DNA of 64,000 nucleotides from PALSA-350 sp963826875 (GTDB taxonomy: Bacteria; Acidobacteriota; Terriglobia; Terriglobales; Acidobacteriaceae). The DNA lies in assembly GCA_963826875.1 (NCBI GenBank), contig CAWGYP010000023.1, positions 434,001 through 498,000 on the forward strand, written 5' to 3'. A program made the translations under genes and the position numbers. Within the stretch, counting starts at the first letter, position 1; each line of letters opens with the position of its first letter. This document shows, one piece after another, positions 8,439 through 17,943 of this stretch. Below the pieces are notes generated by a model. That model had not been told where the DNA came from. It was given only the letters and a program-made list of their open reading frames with translations, and did not search any database.

Positions 8439-9719
8439 ATGGTTCGTCCGCTCAATAGCCAACTCGCCAGCACATGGATGCTCCTGTCCTTCTGCGTAGC
8501 GGCTGCCGTTGCTAGTGCCCAGGCGCAGGACGTGGTTTGCAGCGGGGGGTTTGGCAGCTTCAAGTCAACGTTTGTTACGGGTGTTACCGTCTCCGTCGAC
8601 GCCAGGCGGAATACAGAATTCGCTGGGCGGATGTGTGAAGCAAAACTCAATTGGGGTACGAAGGACTTGCTGGTTGAACCCAGGGCCTGGGAAGTGGACG
8701 TCGATGCAATGGGCATCGATCTGGGCCTGGACGCCCCAGTGGTTGCTTTTCAGATACGAAAAAACGATATCGACCGGCTGGTCAAATATGAAATCTACAC
8801 GCTTAAGGAGCCGCCGCGGCTACTTCGGACGATCACGGGCGGCTCCGACTATAGCGCCGCCGATACCGATCTGGATGGGCGAATTGAAATCTGGACCAAT
8901 GATGCCGAGGCGGTGAACGGTTTCGAGAACATACCGCTGAATGCACTCGATTTTGCTCCGCCCGTGGTACTGAGGTTCGAACAGAAGCAACTCATCGACG
9001 TGAGTTCCGAGTTTCGATCCGATTTTGATCGTCAAATTGCGACCGTGCGGGCCCAACTGAACGACCAACAGTTGAGCGAATTCAAGCACAGCGATGGCGG
9101 GTTATCGACCAACTCCTTGCCCCTGGATCAGGCACACGCCCTCAGCACCACCAAAATCAAGGTATTGGAGATGGTCTGGTGTTATCTTTACAGCGACCGT
9201 GAACCGCAGGCATGGAAAACTCTTGCCGAGATGTGGCCCGGCAGCGATTTCGACCGCATTCGCGCGGCCATCCTGAATTCCCGGACAAAGGGCATTCTCA
9301 GCCAGGTGAATGGTGTTTCCCACGAATCATCCGCCGGGAAATTCAAGAAAAAGCATGCGATGATCTACGATCGAATCGCAGACACTGATCCGGACAAAAG
9401 CAACGAGTTGGGTTGGGCTTACGCAAACGGCATGAGCGGACCGGGAAAAGATAAGCACACCTTCGAGGCTGACACTTACCCGATACCGATTCTCATGAGA
9501 CGGCCGCCTCCACTGGATGCTACCCGAGCCGCGCTTACCACGGAGGTGACGGTAAACCTGGTGATCGATGCCGCCGGAAAGGTGCGGTCGGCGAAGGCAG
9601 AAGGAAAGCCTGAGAAGGACTTGATCGATGCCACTGCCGGCTGGAAATTTGTGCCCGCATTCAAGTCCGGCCGCCCGGTCGCCAGCCGCCTGCAAATCGG
9701 GGTCACGCCTTCGCAGTAA
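8439..9719 (+). CDS. secreted protein with C-terminal TonB-like domain
   Basis: A 426-residue exported protein. Residues 1-30 form a signal peptide ending in ASAQAQD. The middle, to about residue 330, is of no family I recognise; it contains a short DTDLDGRIEIW stretch that resembles an FG-GAP/EF-hand-like calcium loop. The last 80 residues (VTVNLVIDAAGKVRSAK to the end) match the TonB/TolA C-terminal fold, which in this phylum is often attached to secreted proteins without a TonB membrane anchor. No operon partner is evident. The ATG at 8439 has GAGG about 9 nt upstream. Confidence 0.75.
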   Translation: MVRPLNSQLASTWMLLSFCVAAAVASAQAQDVVCSGGFGSFKSTFVTGVTVSVDARRNTEFAGRMCEAKLNWGTKDLLVEPRAWEVDVDAMGIDLGLDAPVVAFQIRKNDIDRLVKYEIYTLKEPPRLLRTITGGSDYSAADTDLDGRIEIWTNDAEAVNGFENIPLNALDFAPPVVLRFEQKQLIDVSSEFRSDFDRQIATVRAQLNDQQLSEFKHSDGGLSTNSLPLDQAHALSTTKIKVLEMVWCYLYSDREPQAWKTLAEMWPGSDFDRIRAAILNSRTKGILSQVNGVSHESSAGKFKKKHAMIYDRIADTDPDKSNELGWAYANGMSGPGKDKHTFEADTYPIPILMRRPPPLDATRAALTTEVTVNLVIDAAGKVRSAKAEGKPEKDLIDATAGWKFVPAFKSGRPVASRLQIGVTPSQ

Positions 9720-9754
9720 AGATCTTCAAATGGTAGCTAACGAGTCCCGCCGTC

Positions 9755-9774
9755 GCGGATCGGAAACGGTCCGC
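9755..9774 (+). terminator. GAAA-tetraloop hairpin after the TonB-like gene
   Basis: An 8-bp stem (gcggatcg / cggtccgc, with one G-T pair) closes a GAAA loop 36 bp after the preceding stop codon. There is no T-run after it, so a terminator role is only possible. It could instead be a leader hairpin of the next small gene. Confidence 0.35.
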
Positions 9775-9838
9775 TGGGTGAATTCCTGTCAAAAGGTTTA
9801 TTATCTGATCATTACCTCCCCCAAGAAGGAGTGTTGCC

Positions 9839-10087
9839 GTGGAAGCTTCGATCAACGGCCCCGTTTCGCAACAGGAATTAATCCGCTTGGCGACCAAGCT
9901 CAGGGAAGATCTGATCGATTACGAGGGGAAATTCGGCAGTTCTCGAGAATTTGCTGAAATCATGGATTCGGCCGGCGCGTTGATCATCGCTATCCTTGAA
10001 CCCGAAGATTTCCGCCTCTCTGCTTCGCCACCCCAAAAAGCTCGAGCTGGTTCCTCCGGAACCTCCTTGCCGCACCTCGCTAAGTAG
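9839..10087 (+). CDS. small hypothetical protein, 82 aa
   Basis: I do not recognise this protein. A GTG start at 9839 is preceded by AAGGAG at 8 nt spacing, which makes translation likely. The first 55 residues look like two amphipathic helices (QQELIRLATKLREDLIDYE) and a hydrophobic patch (GALIIAIL), and the tail is Pro/Ser-rich and probably disordered. There is no signal peptide or cysteine. It stands alone between a TonB-C-like gene and a palindromic repeat. Confidence 0.5.
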   Translation: MEASINGPVSQQELIRLATKLREDLIDYEGKFGSSREFAEIMDSAGALIIAILEPEDFRLSASPPQKARAGSSGTSLPHLAK

Positions 10088-10220
10088 TCAGTCGCAGAAT
10101 CCCGGGCCTGCGGATTCGAGATTGTCTCTATCGAACCCGTAAGCCTATGCAATCGAGTCAAGGCGATCAAGTTAGCAATCGAGACGCTACCGAATTAACT
10201 AGATGAGGCCGGAAACTCTA

Positions 10221-10437
10221 CGATTTTTGCGTCCAGGCGAGGCGCACCGCAGATCCCTCGGCTGCGCTCGGGATGACAAGGGGAGAGGTGATTCCTTACC
10301 AAACGGTCTGCGAGTCGGATCGGGAATTCTTCTGTGCCATCCGACTCGCAGACTTTTTCGGTGAGTAATCACTCTCCACTTGTCATCCCGAGCGCAGCCG
10401 AGGGATCTGCAGTGCGCCTCGCCCGCACGCAAAAATT
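10221..10437. repeat. large nested inverted repeat (REP/BIME-like)
   Basis: Two arms of about 75 bp (10221-10295 and 10361-10437) are near-perfect reverse complements, sharing tgtcatcccgagcgcagcc and flanking sequence. Between them, a second inner pair, gtctgcgagtcggat (10306-10320) and atccgactcgcagac (10339-10353), is also inverted. The right arm begins about 30 bp beyond the stop of the ADOP gene on the minus strand, so the transcript could fold into a very long hairpin and end there. I recall this core as a multicopy intergenic element of Terriglobia, but I cannot count copies here. Confidence 0.8.
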
Positions 10438-10469
10438 CCGGAAAGCAGCGGAGGGAGCTGCGGTTATCT

Positions 10470-13253
10470 TTACTCCGACCTCAAAGCGCGCATGGGCTCG
10501 ATCGAGGCGGCCCTGCGAGCAGGGACAAATCCAGCAACGGCTGCGCACATAGCCAGCGCTATCGTTGCGCCAAGGTATGCTGCCGGATCGCTGCCCCTCA
10601 CCCCATACAGCAAGCTGGTGATGAGGTGACCAGCATAGAACGAAGCCGGAATCCCCAAAGCAACACCAAGCAGAAATTGCCAAAGCGCACCGCGCAGCAC
10701 CATGGAAACGATGTCGGAACGGGACGCGCCCATCGCCATGCGAATACCCATTTCGCTGGTCCGCCGGACCACAGAGAAAGAAACCACCCCGTAGAGTCCG
10801 ACGGAGGCGAGAGTCAGCGCAAGGACACCGAAGAGACTGGTGAGCCGTGCGATCAAGCGGTCCTGGTTAAAGTTCGTGGCAACTTGGGAATCGTAGGAGT
10901 CGAAATGGAAGACCGTGAGATTGGGATCGATCTCGGCCAGTGTTCGGCGCAGCAGCGTCTCAGCACCCTCTTGCGGGCTCGAGAACTGAATAATGATGCA
11001 GCCGACAAACATGGAGCTGCTTTCCGACGAGATCGCCTCGGGATCAGTGTAGCCAAGGTATTGCTGGGCAAGCGGGCGCAGAAAGAGCGGAGTGACTTCG
11101 CCGCGCGGATCAGACATTTTAAAGTCGGCAAAAATCCCGGCGATTTCGAAAGCATTGGAATTTTTCGGAGAGACGAGCCCGAAATGCTTGCCGATGGCAT
11201 CCTGGTTAGGAAAGAAGCGCCGCGCGAACGATTGACTAACGAGGACCACCGGGGTTGAGGTCAGAGTGTCCTGTGCAGAGAAGTTACGCCCACGCACGAT
11301 GGGCACCCCGATGGACTGGAGAAAGCGATTGCTGACCCGGTCCCACGAGGAGAAGCAATGCTCGTTCGCGTTTGGCGCGGGATGGCCCTGCTGGACGACG
11401 CAAGTTCCCCAGTTATTACCGCCCAGGGGAGTGTAGCGGGCAAGGCTCACATTGACTGCGCCGGGCAAAGCAGAGAGGCGGTCTTCCATCTGACGATAAA
11501 GCGCAGGAAGCCGGTCGACTTTGTAGCCCGCCCCCTGCGCGTCGAAATCCAGAACGTAGCGATGAGCGGTCGCGATACCGAAGTTCTGATGCTCGAGGCT
11601 GGCGAGCGACTTCGCCATGAGAAAGGCTCCCGAAAGCAGAACCATCGACAGGGCGACTTGGAGAACAACCAACGCCCTTTGTGGAATGGATGACTGATCG
11701 CCGAAAGAGCAATTCGCTCCGCGCAAAGCTTCAGCCGGTTTGGCGTGCGACGACAGCCACGCAGGAGCGGTACCGAAGATGATTCCTGTCAGTAGCGAGA
11801 CCATGAACGCAAAAGCAAGCACCGGCAGAGACGGGCTGGCCTGGATTGGCATGTTGCGCGCCTCGGGAAAGGCGAGCGCGAGAATCATCTGCGAGAGGGC
11901 GTAGGCGACCGACAGACCGGCCACTCCACCGATGAGGCCAAGCAGCACGCTCTGGGTTAGGATCTGGCGGATGAGCCTTTCGCGAGCCGCTCCCAGAGCC
12001 ATGCGTAGCGCCAGCTCCGGACGGCGTCTGGCACCGCGCGCCAATAGCAGGTTGGCAATGTTAGCGCAGGCGATCAGCAGCACCACACTGGAAAGAATCA
12101 TGAGCATGCGAAGTCCCTTGCCGGTTTGTTGCTGCAATCTCTGGATGCCTCCCCCTCCTGGGACCAGGACCACGTGCTGGCGGGGAATCCGCGCCGCTCC
12201 GCCGTTGGCCGTGTACGCAACATGAGCCTCCATCCATTGGCGCAAGCCCGCGGAAAGCCTGTCCTGAAGAGCGGCGATGTTTGTCCCCGGCCTCACTCTG
12301 CCTAGAAGATAGAGCCAGGCTGTGTCTTCGTTTCCCTGAGGCCACAGGGAAGTGCCCGCGCCTTCGATCATCGGCTCATTGGCCAAGGGCACCCAGACTT
12401 CGGGAGGCCGCTGTGCGACGCGGTCACCAAAGAAACCCGGCGGCGCAATACCAGCAACGATAAAGGGATGCGTCTGCACCTCGACTGTCGAGCCGACGAT
12501 GCTGGGATCTCCAGCGAAGTCCGACTGCCAGCTTTGGTAGCTGAGAACGAGAACAGGCGTGGCTCCGGGCTTGTCGTCGCTCGGGAGGAGCAACCGGCCC
12601 GCATAGGCGCCCACGCCGAGCATGGCAAAGTAATTGCCGGAGACGTACTCCGAGTGCAGCGGCTTGGCTGGTGACGATCCACTGCGCACACTGACAGCAG
12701 ATCCTCCAGCTTGTAACGCCGCAAGCTGCTCGAACTCTGATGAGGAATGCTGTAGCTGGAGATAGAGGTCGTAGGGAAAAAGATCGAAGTCGCCGTTGTC
12801 GTTTTCGAACCCGTCATAGTAGCAGCAAGTGTCCTGATCGCCGACGCGATACAGGCGAGACGGGTCAGCAACCGGAAGGGACCGTTCGAGAACTCCGTGA
12901 ACGAGTGTGAAGATCGCAGTATTGGCGCCGATGCCGAGCGCGAGAGTGATGACTGCGGTAATCGTGAACCCAGGCGAGTTGCGAAGCTGGCGCAGGCCGT
13001 AGCGGACGTCTTGTACCGATACCTCGAGAAACGGTAATCCGCGCATCTTGCGGAGATCTTCCTTCGTCTGCGTCACTCCCCCGAACTGGCGTAACGCCGC
13101 CGTCCGCGCCTCTTCTCTTGACATACCACGCGTCAGATTTTCTTCAATGGCGAGCTCGATGTGCGAACGCAATTCTTCCGCAGTGTCCCTATCCAGCTTT
13201 TTTCTGCGGAAGAACGACGCGCATTGGCTCAAGAGAATCCGTATAAGTTCCAT
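10470..13253 (-). CDS. ADOP-type ABC transporter permease (FtsX/MacB family)
   Basis: A 927-residue inner-membrane protein of the acidobacterial duplicated orphan permease type. Residues 1-80 are the cytoplasmic permease-prefix domain (ELRSHIELAIEENLTRGMSREEAR). Then come TM1 (FTITAVITLALGIGANTAIF), a MacB-type periplasmic domain, three TM helices (VLLIACANIANLLLARG region), a second periplasmic domain and the last FtsX half with LYGVVSFSVVRRTSEMGIRMAMGASR. There is no ATPase gene beside it, hence orphan. Unlike most ADOPs it has no PadR gene upstream. Role is inferred: mechanotransmission or export of small hydrophobic compounds, not pore transport. The start at 13253 lacks a strong ribosome site. 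Confidence 0.92.
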   Translation of the reverse strand: MELIRILLSQCASFFRRKKLDRDTAEELRSHIELAIEENLTRGMSREEARTAALRQFGGVTQTKEDLRKMRGLPFLEVSVQDVRYGLRQLRNSPGFTITAVITLALGIGANTAIFTLVHGVLERSLPVADPSRLYRVGDQDTCCYYDGFENDNGDFDLFPYDLYLQLQHSSSEFEQLAALQAGGSAVSVRSGSSPAKPLHSEYVSGNYFAMLGVGAYAGRLLLPSDDKPGATPVLVLSYQSWQSDFAGDPSIVGSTVEVQTHPFIVAGIAPPGFFGDRVAQRPPEVWVPLANEPMIEGAGTSLWPQGNEDTAWLYLLGRVRPGTNIAALQDRLSAGLRQWMEAHVAYTANGGAARIPRQHVVLVPGGGGIQRLQQQTGKGLRMLMILSSVVLLIACANIANLLLARGARRRPELALRMALGAARERLIRQILTQSVLLGLIGGVAGLSVAYALSQMILALAFPEARNMPIQASPSLPVLAFAFMVSLLTGIIFGTAPAWLSSHAKPAEALRGANCSFGDQSSIPQRALVVLQVALSMVLLSGAFLMAKSLASLEHQNFGIATAHRYVLDFDAQGAGYKVDRLPALYRQMEDRLSALPGAVNVSLARYTPLGGNNWGTCVVQQGHPAPNANEHCFSSWDRVSNRFLQSIGVPIVRGRNFSAQDTLTSTPVVLVSQSFARRFFPNQDAIGKHFGLVSPKNSNAFEIAGIFADFKMSDPRGEVTPLFLRPLAQQYLGYTDPEAISSESSSMFVGCIIIQFSSPQEGAETLLRRTLAEIDPNLTVFHFDSYDSQVATNFNQDRLIARLTSLFGVLALTLASVGLYGVVSFSVVRRTSEMGIRMAMGASRSDIVSMVLRGALWQFLLGVALGIPASFYAGHLITSLLYGVRGSDPAAYLGATIALAMCAAVAGFVPARRAASIEPMRALRSE

Positions 13254-13284
13254 GTCCGCCTCCGGCAGGACTCCCTGTTGGGGA

Positions 13285-13332
13285 TCTACACGTAGAGTGG
13301 ATCATCCATAGGTAGATTGTCAACATATATGT
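13285..13332. promoter_or_regulatory. palindromes upstream of the orphan ADOP gene
   Basis: Two short perfect palindromes lie 30-80 bp upstream of the ADOP start: tctac-ac-gtaga (13285-13296) and acatatatgt (13323-13332). On the minus strand a TTGACA-like -35 (13318-13323) sits between them. Such sites would suit a dimeric winged-helix repressor of the PadR kind, although none is encoded next to this gene. Confidence 0.35.
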
Positions 13333-13338
13333 CCACTA

Positions 13339-13947
13339 TCAAATTTGATCCAGTAGCTTCATCACTTTCGCGGCCTTGCGTACGCGCAATTGCTTCCAAT
13401 CGGACCCTGCCACCTTGTTCGCCCTGTCTGACAAAAACGCCCACTCCGGGTTTGGTTTGGTGTGCTCTGTCGAGGCCTGGATCCACGCGGCTGCAAATTC
13501 TCTCAACGTAGGAGCCTCCCCTTTACTCCAAAAATGTCTGGCCAGAATTCTGGCGATGGCGCCATCCTCAAACCGGCCGTTGGTCAGGCCTTTCAATAGG
13601 GTCATCCGCTGGCGATGTTTCTTGTCATATTGGCCGTAAAACAAGCGATCGTCCGGGGTGATATTGTCTGCCAGCGGATCAAAGCGAACGATAGCTGCGG
13701 GAAAACACGTCTGCTCCAAAACGACGCCCGTTTGCAGGAAATGTCGAATTCTTTTCAGCATCACGCCCTTTCGATCGACGTCCTTCGTCGTTCTGCTGCC
13801 GCCGTCTTTGGTTTCAATGGCAATCTTGAATGGAATGGAATGACGCTGGCAAAATGATTGGATCTCCGCAGTATTTAGATAGTTGAGATCATCCAACAGT
13901 TCCTTCTGCTCGCCTTTGGACAACTTTGAAAATGCAATCAGGCGCAT
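13339..13947 (-). CDS. hypothetical protein, possible SAP-like N-terminus
   Basis: A 202-residue soluble protein that I cannot assign firmly. The N-terminal part (LDDLNYLNTAEIQSFCQRHSI, then a Lys/Arg-rich strand and VMLKRIRHFLQTG) has the helix-extended-helix pattern of a SAP nucleic-acid-binding motif. The middle is rich in basic and aromatic residues (YDKKHRQRMTLLK). The ATG at 13947 is preceded by GGAGAGGGAAGGGA, a strong ribosome site, so the longer frame to 14034 is not used. It is divergent from the DHFR-like gene, with about 85 bp between. Confidence 0.65.
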   Translation of the reverse strand: MRLIAFSKLSKGEQKELLDDLNYLNTAEIQSFCQRHSIPFKIAIETKDGGSRTTKDVDRKGVMLKRIRHFLQTGVVLEQTCFPAAIVRFDPLADNITPDDRLFYGQYDKKHRQRMTLLKGLTNGRFEDGAIARILARHFWSKGEAPTLREFAAAWIQASTEHTKPNPEWAFLSDRANKVAGSDWKQLRVRKAAKVMKLLDQI

Positions 13948-14032
13948 CGATTCCCTTCCCTCTCCGGATCGGATGATTGACCCAAGGCATTTAGGATAAC
14001 TAGACTGACGGATCTGAAACAGGAGGTGCGCC

Positions 14033-14569
14033 ATGAAGCTCTCAGTATTCTGTGGAGTGAGCGTAGACGGCTTTCTGGCTCGGCCCGACCACTCGCTCGA
14101 CTTTTTGGAGACGGGTGAGCAGGAGCCGCACGGTTTCGAAGAGTTCTATGACAGCGTCGATGTCGTCGTGATCGGCCGCAAAACCTTCGAAGTCGTGCTT
14201 ACCTTCGGCAAGTGGTTTTACGGCAAGAAGCAGGTGGTAGTGCTGAGTAGCCGCCCGCTCGATCTCTCAACAGTCGAAGGCGGAGTGGTTGAGCAGATGT
14301 CGGGCGAACCCTCCGAAATCGTGGAGCGGCTCAAAGCTCGCGATTTCAAGCATGCTTACATAGACGGGGGCAATACGATTCAGCGCTTTCTGACGGCTGG
14401 CCTGATCGATCGACTGGTAATTACCCGCGTGCCGGTACTGATCGGAGCAGGCATCTCGTTGTTCGCTCCAATTCCGGGCGACATTCCTCTTCGACACGTT
14501 GCCACGCGGTGCTATCAGGGTGGCCTGGTGCAAAGCGAATACGAGCTTGGCCAGGCTGATAAAGGCTGA
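14033..14569 (+). CDS. dihydrofolate reductase / RibD C-terminal-family reductase
   Basis: This 178-residue protein has the DHFR-like fold of the RibD C-terminal family. It begins with KLSVFCGVSVDGFLA, followed by VVVIGRKTFEVVL and the NADPH-binding loop YIDGGNTIQRFL. Such stand-alone proteins are NADPH-dependent reductases of unknown substrate, common in soil bacteria, and are not the housekeeping DHFR. AGGAGG lies 6 nt before the ATG. No operon partner is evident: the next gene converges on it with an 8-bp gap. Confidence 0.88.
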   Translation: MKLSVFCGVSVDGFLARPDHSLDFLETGEQEPHGFEEFYDSVDVVVIGRKTFEVVLTFGKWFYGKKQVVVLSSRPLDLSTVEGGVVEQMSGEPSEIVERLKARDFKHAYIDGGNTIQRFLTAGLIDRLVITRVPVLIGAGISLFAPIPGDIPLRHVATRCYQGGLVQSEYELGQADKG

Positions 14570-14577
14570 ACGTCCGG

Positions 14578-17034
14578 CTATTGCAGGCGCAGGACGGCAT
14601 TGCGCGCCTCATTGATTTGCGGCAAGCCTGCGCTCGAATGCTCGAAATGACTGAGGAACTTCCGGTAAGAGTCCACCGCTTCCAGTCTTTTCCCTTCGTG
14701 CTCGAGGGCTTTCCCGAGATAGAAGTCAGCCAGTTCGAGTTGGAGGAAATTAATGTCGTCAGAAACGAGACCGCCGGCACAGAGAAAGCGCTGGCTGGTG
14801 CGGAGTTCTGACTCAGCCTGCGGAAGCGCCAACTCCGCGTAGGCTCGACCGGCCAGGAAGCCGTTCTGCGGTTTGAGGTCGTCGCTCAGTGCAGGCCAGC
14901 CATCGATGACCTGGCGCCACTGGCCGGCAAGTTTGGCTGCGCGGAGGCGATCGAGCGCGATTAAGGTATTCACTCGATAGTCGCTGAAGAATGGAACCAT
15001 GGCGCTGCGAGCAGAGGTAAATTCAATTTCGGCATTCACGTGGTCGCCCAAGAGAAGGTAGGCGACACCGCGAACTTCCGTTGCACCAAATCCAGAAAGG
15101 CTCTTGGCCTTGTCGAGCGCGGCTTGCGGTTTTCCTTGCTCAAAATAGATTTCCGCGGCTTTCCATGCTTGTGCACTGCTTCTGGATGGGTCGGATTCTG
15201 ATAGGACGGAGGCCTGTTGGTAGTATTTTGCTGCCAGGTCTAGGTCCCCGTTGCGCAACGCGACATCTCCCTGAACTTCTCTGGCGACGCCGCGGTCAGC
15301 AGCCTCTGCTTTCTCGTAGGCAGCTTGCGCTGCTTCTGCCGCCTCGCGATTTTTGCCGGCGAGGAGATAGACGAGAGCAATTTTTTCCCGCGTGTAACTA
15401 AAGTCCGGATGTGCCTTTAGATTTCTTTGATATTCGGCGAGGGCATTGGACTGGTTTCCACCCATGGAGTAAACGTCGGCTCGGGTGTCGATGGGGTTGG
15501 GGTCGTCCGGCGGGAGCAATGCCGCATATCTATCGGCCGCATCCAAAGCTCGCGACGAATCTTGCTGGAACGCGTAGTTATAGGCGAGTTGGTTCCAGGC
15601 GAGGCTTTGACTGGAATCGTCTTGTTTCGCTGCTTCCTCGAGAACGGCCGTCCCCTCTTTAAATCTGCCCAAGACCGTGAGGTGCGTGCCCAGGAACAAG
15701 CGCGGCTCAATCTCTTTGGGAAAGCGGCTTACGATCGTCTGGAATGTCTGAACGGCCTCCTCTAAGCGATCGTCGATCACCAATTGCCGGGCATGAATCA
15801 GCAGTCTCTGCTGTTCAGGCAGGCGCTGACGTTCGGCGAGCACGGCCGCACGGGTAATTGCTTCGTGCCTGGCCCTGTACCCGGGGAGTAGTTTGGCGAG
15901 TTCGAAGTAGGCCATGGCAAACTGGGGGTCCAATTCCACAGCGCGATGAAAGGAGGCGGCAGCCGCCGCATCGTCCGACGAACCGTCGTATTCGTCCACG
16001 CCCTCTTCATAGGCGTGCAGGGCGCCGAGATTTGAGGTGAGCCTCGCGCCGCCGGGCCTGGGTTCTCCAGGGGATAGCCCTGACACGATACGATCAGCCG
16101 TTTGGTCTACCATCGAGAACAATGCCTGGGGGCTTTCCCCCTCTATTTTTTCCGCCAGCAGCAGCTTGCCCGAGGCTGTATCCTGCACCCGCAGATCGAG
16201 CCGCAAGCCCTGGCCCATTTTCAGAATGCCGCCGCTGATGAAGACGTCCGCCCCGGCTTTTTGGGCCACACCCTGGGCCTGGCTCGGGAGGAGTTGCTGC
16301 CCTGGCTTGACCTCACGGCCGACGAGATCCCGGACTCGTTCGCTGGATATGGTGTCGAGATTGCTAGCTTGTGCCAGGTCAGTCGTGAGCAGGTCGACCA
16401 CGCCATCGCCCAGCCAACTCAGTGACGGATCCTGGGAATGATTCTCTATCTCGATGACGGCCACGGCCTTGCGGACATTGGTGAGCGTGCTCTTGGCCGG
16501 CCGCCGCCAATACAGAAACGCGCCCAGAATCAGCCAGCCGAGCACGAGTGCGGCGGAAAGGATAAGCGCCTGGCTCCGGGTGTCCTTGGGAGGAGGAACC
16601 ATTGGCTGGGCTGGGGGCGTCTCGACCGGCGGCGGTGTGGGTGGCGGTTCCAGCTTGCCAACAAAACGATAGCCGCGGCGGGGAAGGGTTTCGACATACC
16701 GGGGTTTAGCGGCACTGTCTCCCAGGGCAGCGCGAATCTGGTTTATGGAGAAATTGATGCCATGCTCGAAGTCGACAAACGTTGAGTCTTGCCATAGGCA
16801 GCGTTGGATTTCTTCCCGGCTCACCAACTGATCGGCATGTTCGATCAAGAGCGCGAGAACCCGGCAGGGCTGCGGCTGGAGTTTCAGTAGCCGGCCTGCT
16901 TTGCGCAGTTCCCCTGATGCCGCATCGAGTTCGAATGCGTCGAAGCGAAACCTGGTCGACGTGGGCAAAGGTACCCCTCTGCTCGAGATTTGAAATGGGG
17001 CGAGTGTAACATACGGTACTCGTTCTGCCCGCAT
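14578..17034 (-). CDS. membrane-anchored winged-helix regulator with TPR sensor domain
   Basis: An 818-residue CadC-like protein. Residues 25-125 are an OmpR/PhoB-type winged helix (RFDAFELDAASGELRK to RGYRFVGKL). A proline-rich linker and a single TM helix (about 152-175) follow. A TolB-N/FlgO-like domain (AVAVIEIENHSQDPSLSWLGDGV) occupies about 190-310, and many TPR repeats fill about 340-815. The cytoplasmic N-terminus should bind DNA while the C-terminus senses outside the membrane. Its start faces the secreted retropepsin-like gene at 17171 across 136 bp. The same arrangement recurs at 18730/21074. The signal sensed is unknown. Confidence 0.9.
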   Translation of the reverse strand: MRAERVPYVTLAPFQISSRGVPLPTSTRFRFDAFELDAASGELRKAGRLLKLQPQPCRVLALLIEHADQLVSREEIQRCLWQDSTFVDFEHGINFSINQIRAALGDSAAKPRYVETLPRRGYRFVGKLEPPPTPPPVETPPAQPMVPPPKDTRSQALILSAALVLGWLILGAFLYWRRPAKSTLTNVRKAVAVIEIENHSQDPSLSWLGDGVVDLLTTDLAQASNLDTISSERVRDLVGREVKPGQQLLPSQAQGVAQKAGADVFISGGILKMGQGLRLDLRVQDTASGKLLLAEKIEGESPQALFSMVDQTADRIVSGLSPGEPRPGGARLTSNLGALHAYEEGVDEYDGSSDDAAAAASFHRAVELDPQFAMAYFELAKLLPGYRARHEAITRAAVLAERQRLPEQQRLLIHARQLVIDDRLEEAVQTFQTIVSRFPKEIEPRLFLGTHLTVLGRFKEGTAVLEEAAKQDDSSQSLAWNQLAYNYAFQQDSSRALDAADRYAALLPPDDPNPIDTRADVYSMGGNQSNALAEYQRNLKAHPDFSYTREKIALVYLLAGKNREAAEAAQAAYEKAEAADRGVAREVQGDVALRNGDLDLAAKYYQQASVLSESDPSRSSAQAWKAAEIYFEQGKPQAALDKAKSLSGFGATEVRGVAYLLLGDHVNAEIEFTSARSAMVPFFSDYRVNTLIALDRLRAAKLAGQWRQVIDGWPALSDDLKPQNGFLAGRAYAELALPQAESELRTSQRFLCAGGLVSDDINFLQLELADFYLGKALEHEGKRLEAVDSYRKFLSHFEHSSAGLPQINEARNAVLRLQ

Positions 17035-17170
17035 TTACCGCCTGTAACATTATTGTTTTCAGCCTCATACGTCCTAACCTAACGCTTACCACGAACAATT
17101 CCACTGTTCATTGCTTGTGCCGGCCTATCGCCCTACTTTCCATCCGAGCCGATGTCTGACTGGGGGGACT

Positions 17171-17650
17171 ATGGCGGGAAGGCGATTGGGAATTGCGATG
17201 ATGGTGTTGCTCGCGTTCATCGCCCAGCCATCGCGAAGCCAGGAAGTGCCTGTCCCTGTGCCGAAGGGAGAGCACCGCATATCGTTTCATGTGCGAGGCG
17301 ACTATATCTTTGTGCCGGCCCGAGTGAACGGGCGGCCAGCCACGCTGCTTCTCGACACCGGCGCTGCGTTGAGTACCTTCAGCATCAAGATACTGCCGAC
17401 GATAGATACAGATCGTAGAATCACGATGAACCTGGCGAAAGGAAGCGTGCCCGCGTTTGTGGTTTTGGCCGGATTCACTCTCGGCGATTCGGAAATCAAG
17501 GAGCAGCACTGCTCCTTCCGGCGAAATATTGTGGTCGGCGACTTCAAATTTGGGGACGCTGACGGGGTGATCGGACTGGATGTCCTGAGTTCCTTCAAGA
17601 CAGTGACCTTTGACTTTAAGAACTCCGTTCTTGTTCTCGAAGACAGGTAA
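17171..17650 (+). CDS. secreted retropepsin-like aspartyl protease domain protein
   Basis: A 159-residue exported protein with a signal peptide (IAMMVLLAFIAQPSRS-QE). The aspartic-protease motif LLLDTGAALST lies at about 80, and the family's second glycine-rich strand GVIGLDVL near the end. One lobe is present, as in retroviral-type proteases, so it should act as a dimer if active. The start with GGGGGG upstream is the ATG at 17171; an in-frame ATG 60 bp earlier would add a non-family stretch. It is divergent from the winged-helix/TPR sensor, which suggests a functional pair. Confidence 0.82.
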   Translation: MAGRRLGIAMMVLLAFIAQPSRSQEVPVPVPKGEHRISFHVRGDYIFVPARVNGRPATLLLDTGAALSTFSIKILPTIDTDRRITMNLAKGSVPAFVVLAGFTLGDSEIKEQHCSFRRNIVVGDFKFGDADGVIGLDVLSSFKTVTFDFKNSVLVLEDR

Positions 17651-17943
17651 CTACGCCGGCTTTCCCCTCGAAGTCCTTCCCTGCGCGCTGGCGGTCTGGT
17701 TGGCAAGGGCCTCGAGAAATAGGTCCACGTTGTCTCTTTCCCGGCAGCTTGTGGGCTTGGTCTATGCGGTGTTGCGCGTGAAGAGTTCAGCTCCGCCTTT
17801 AGCCGCACTGTTCGGACTTCTGGGTATGGTGCTCCGCGAAGGCGGATGTGCCTGATTGAAGACAGTGTTGGGTATATGATTCGGGATAAGCAACGCGTCC
17901 TCCCATCGCGGTGACTTAGTCGTAAGTACTGCGGGGTTCCGGA

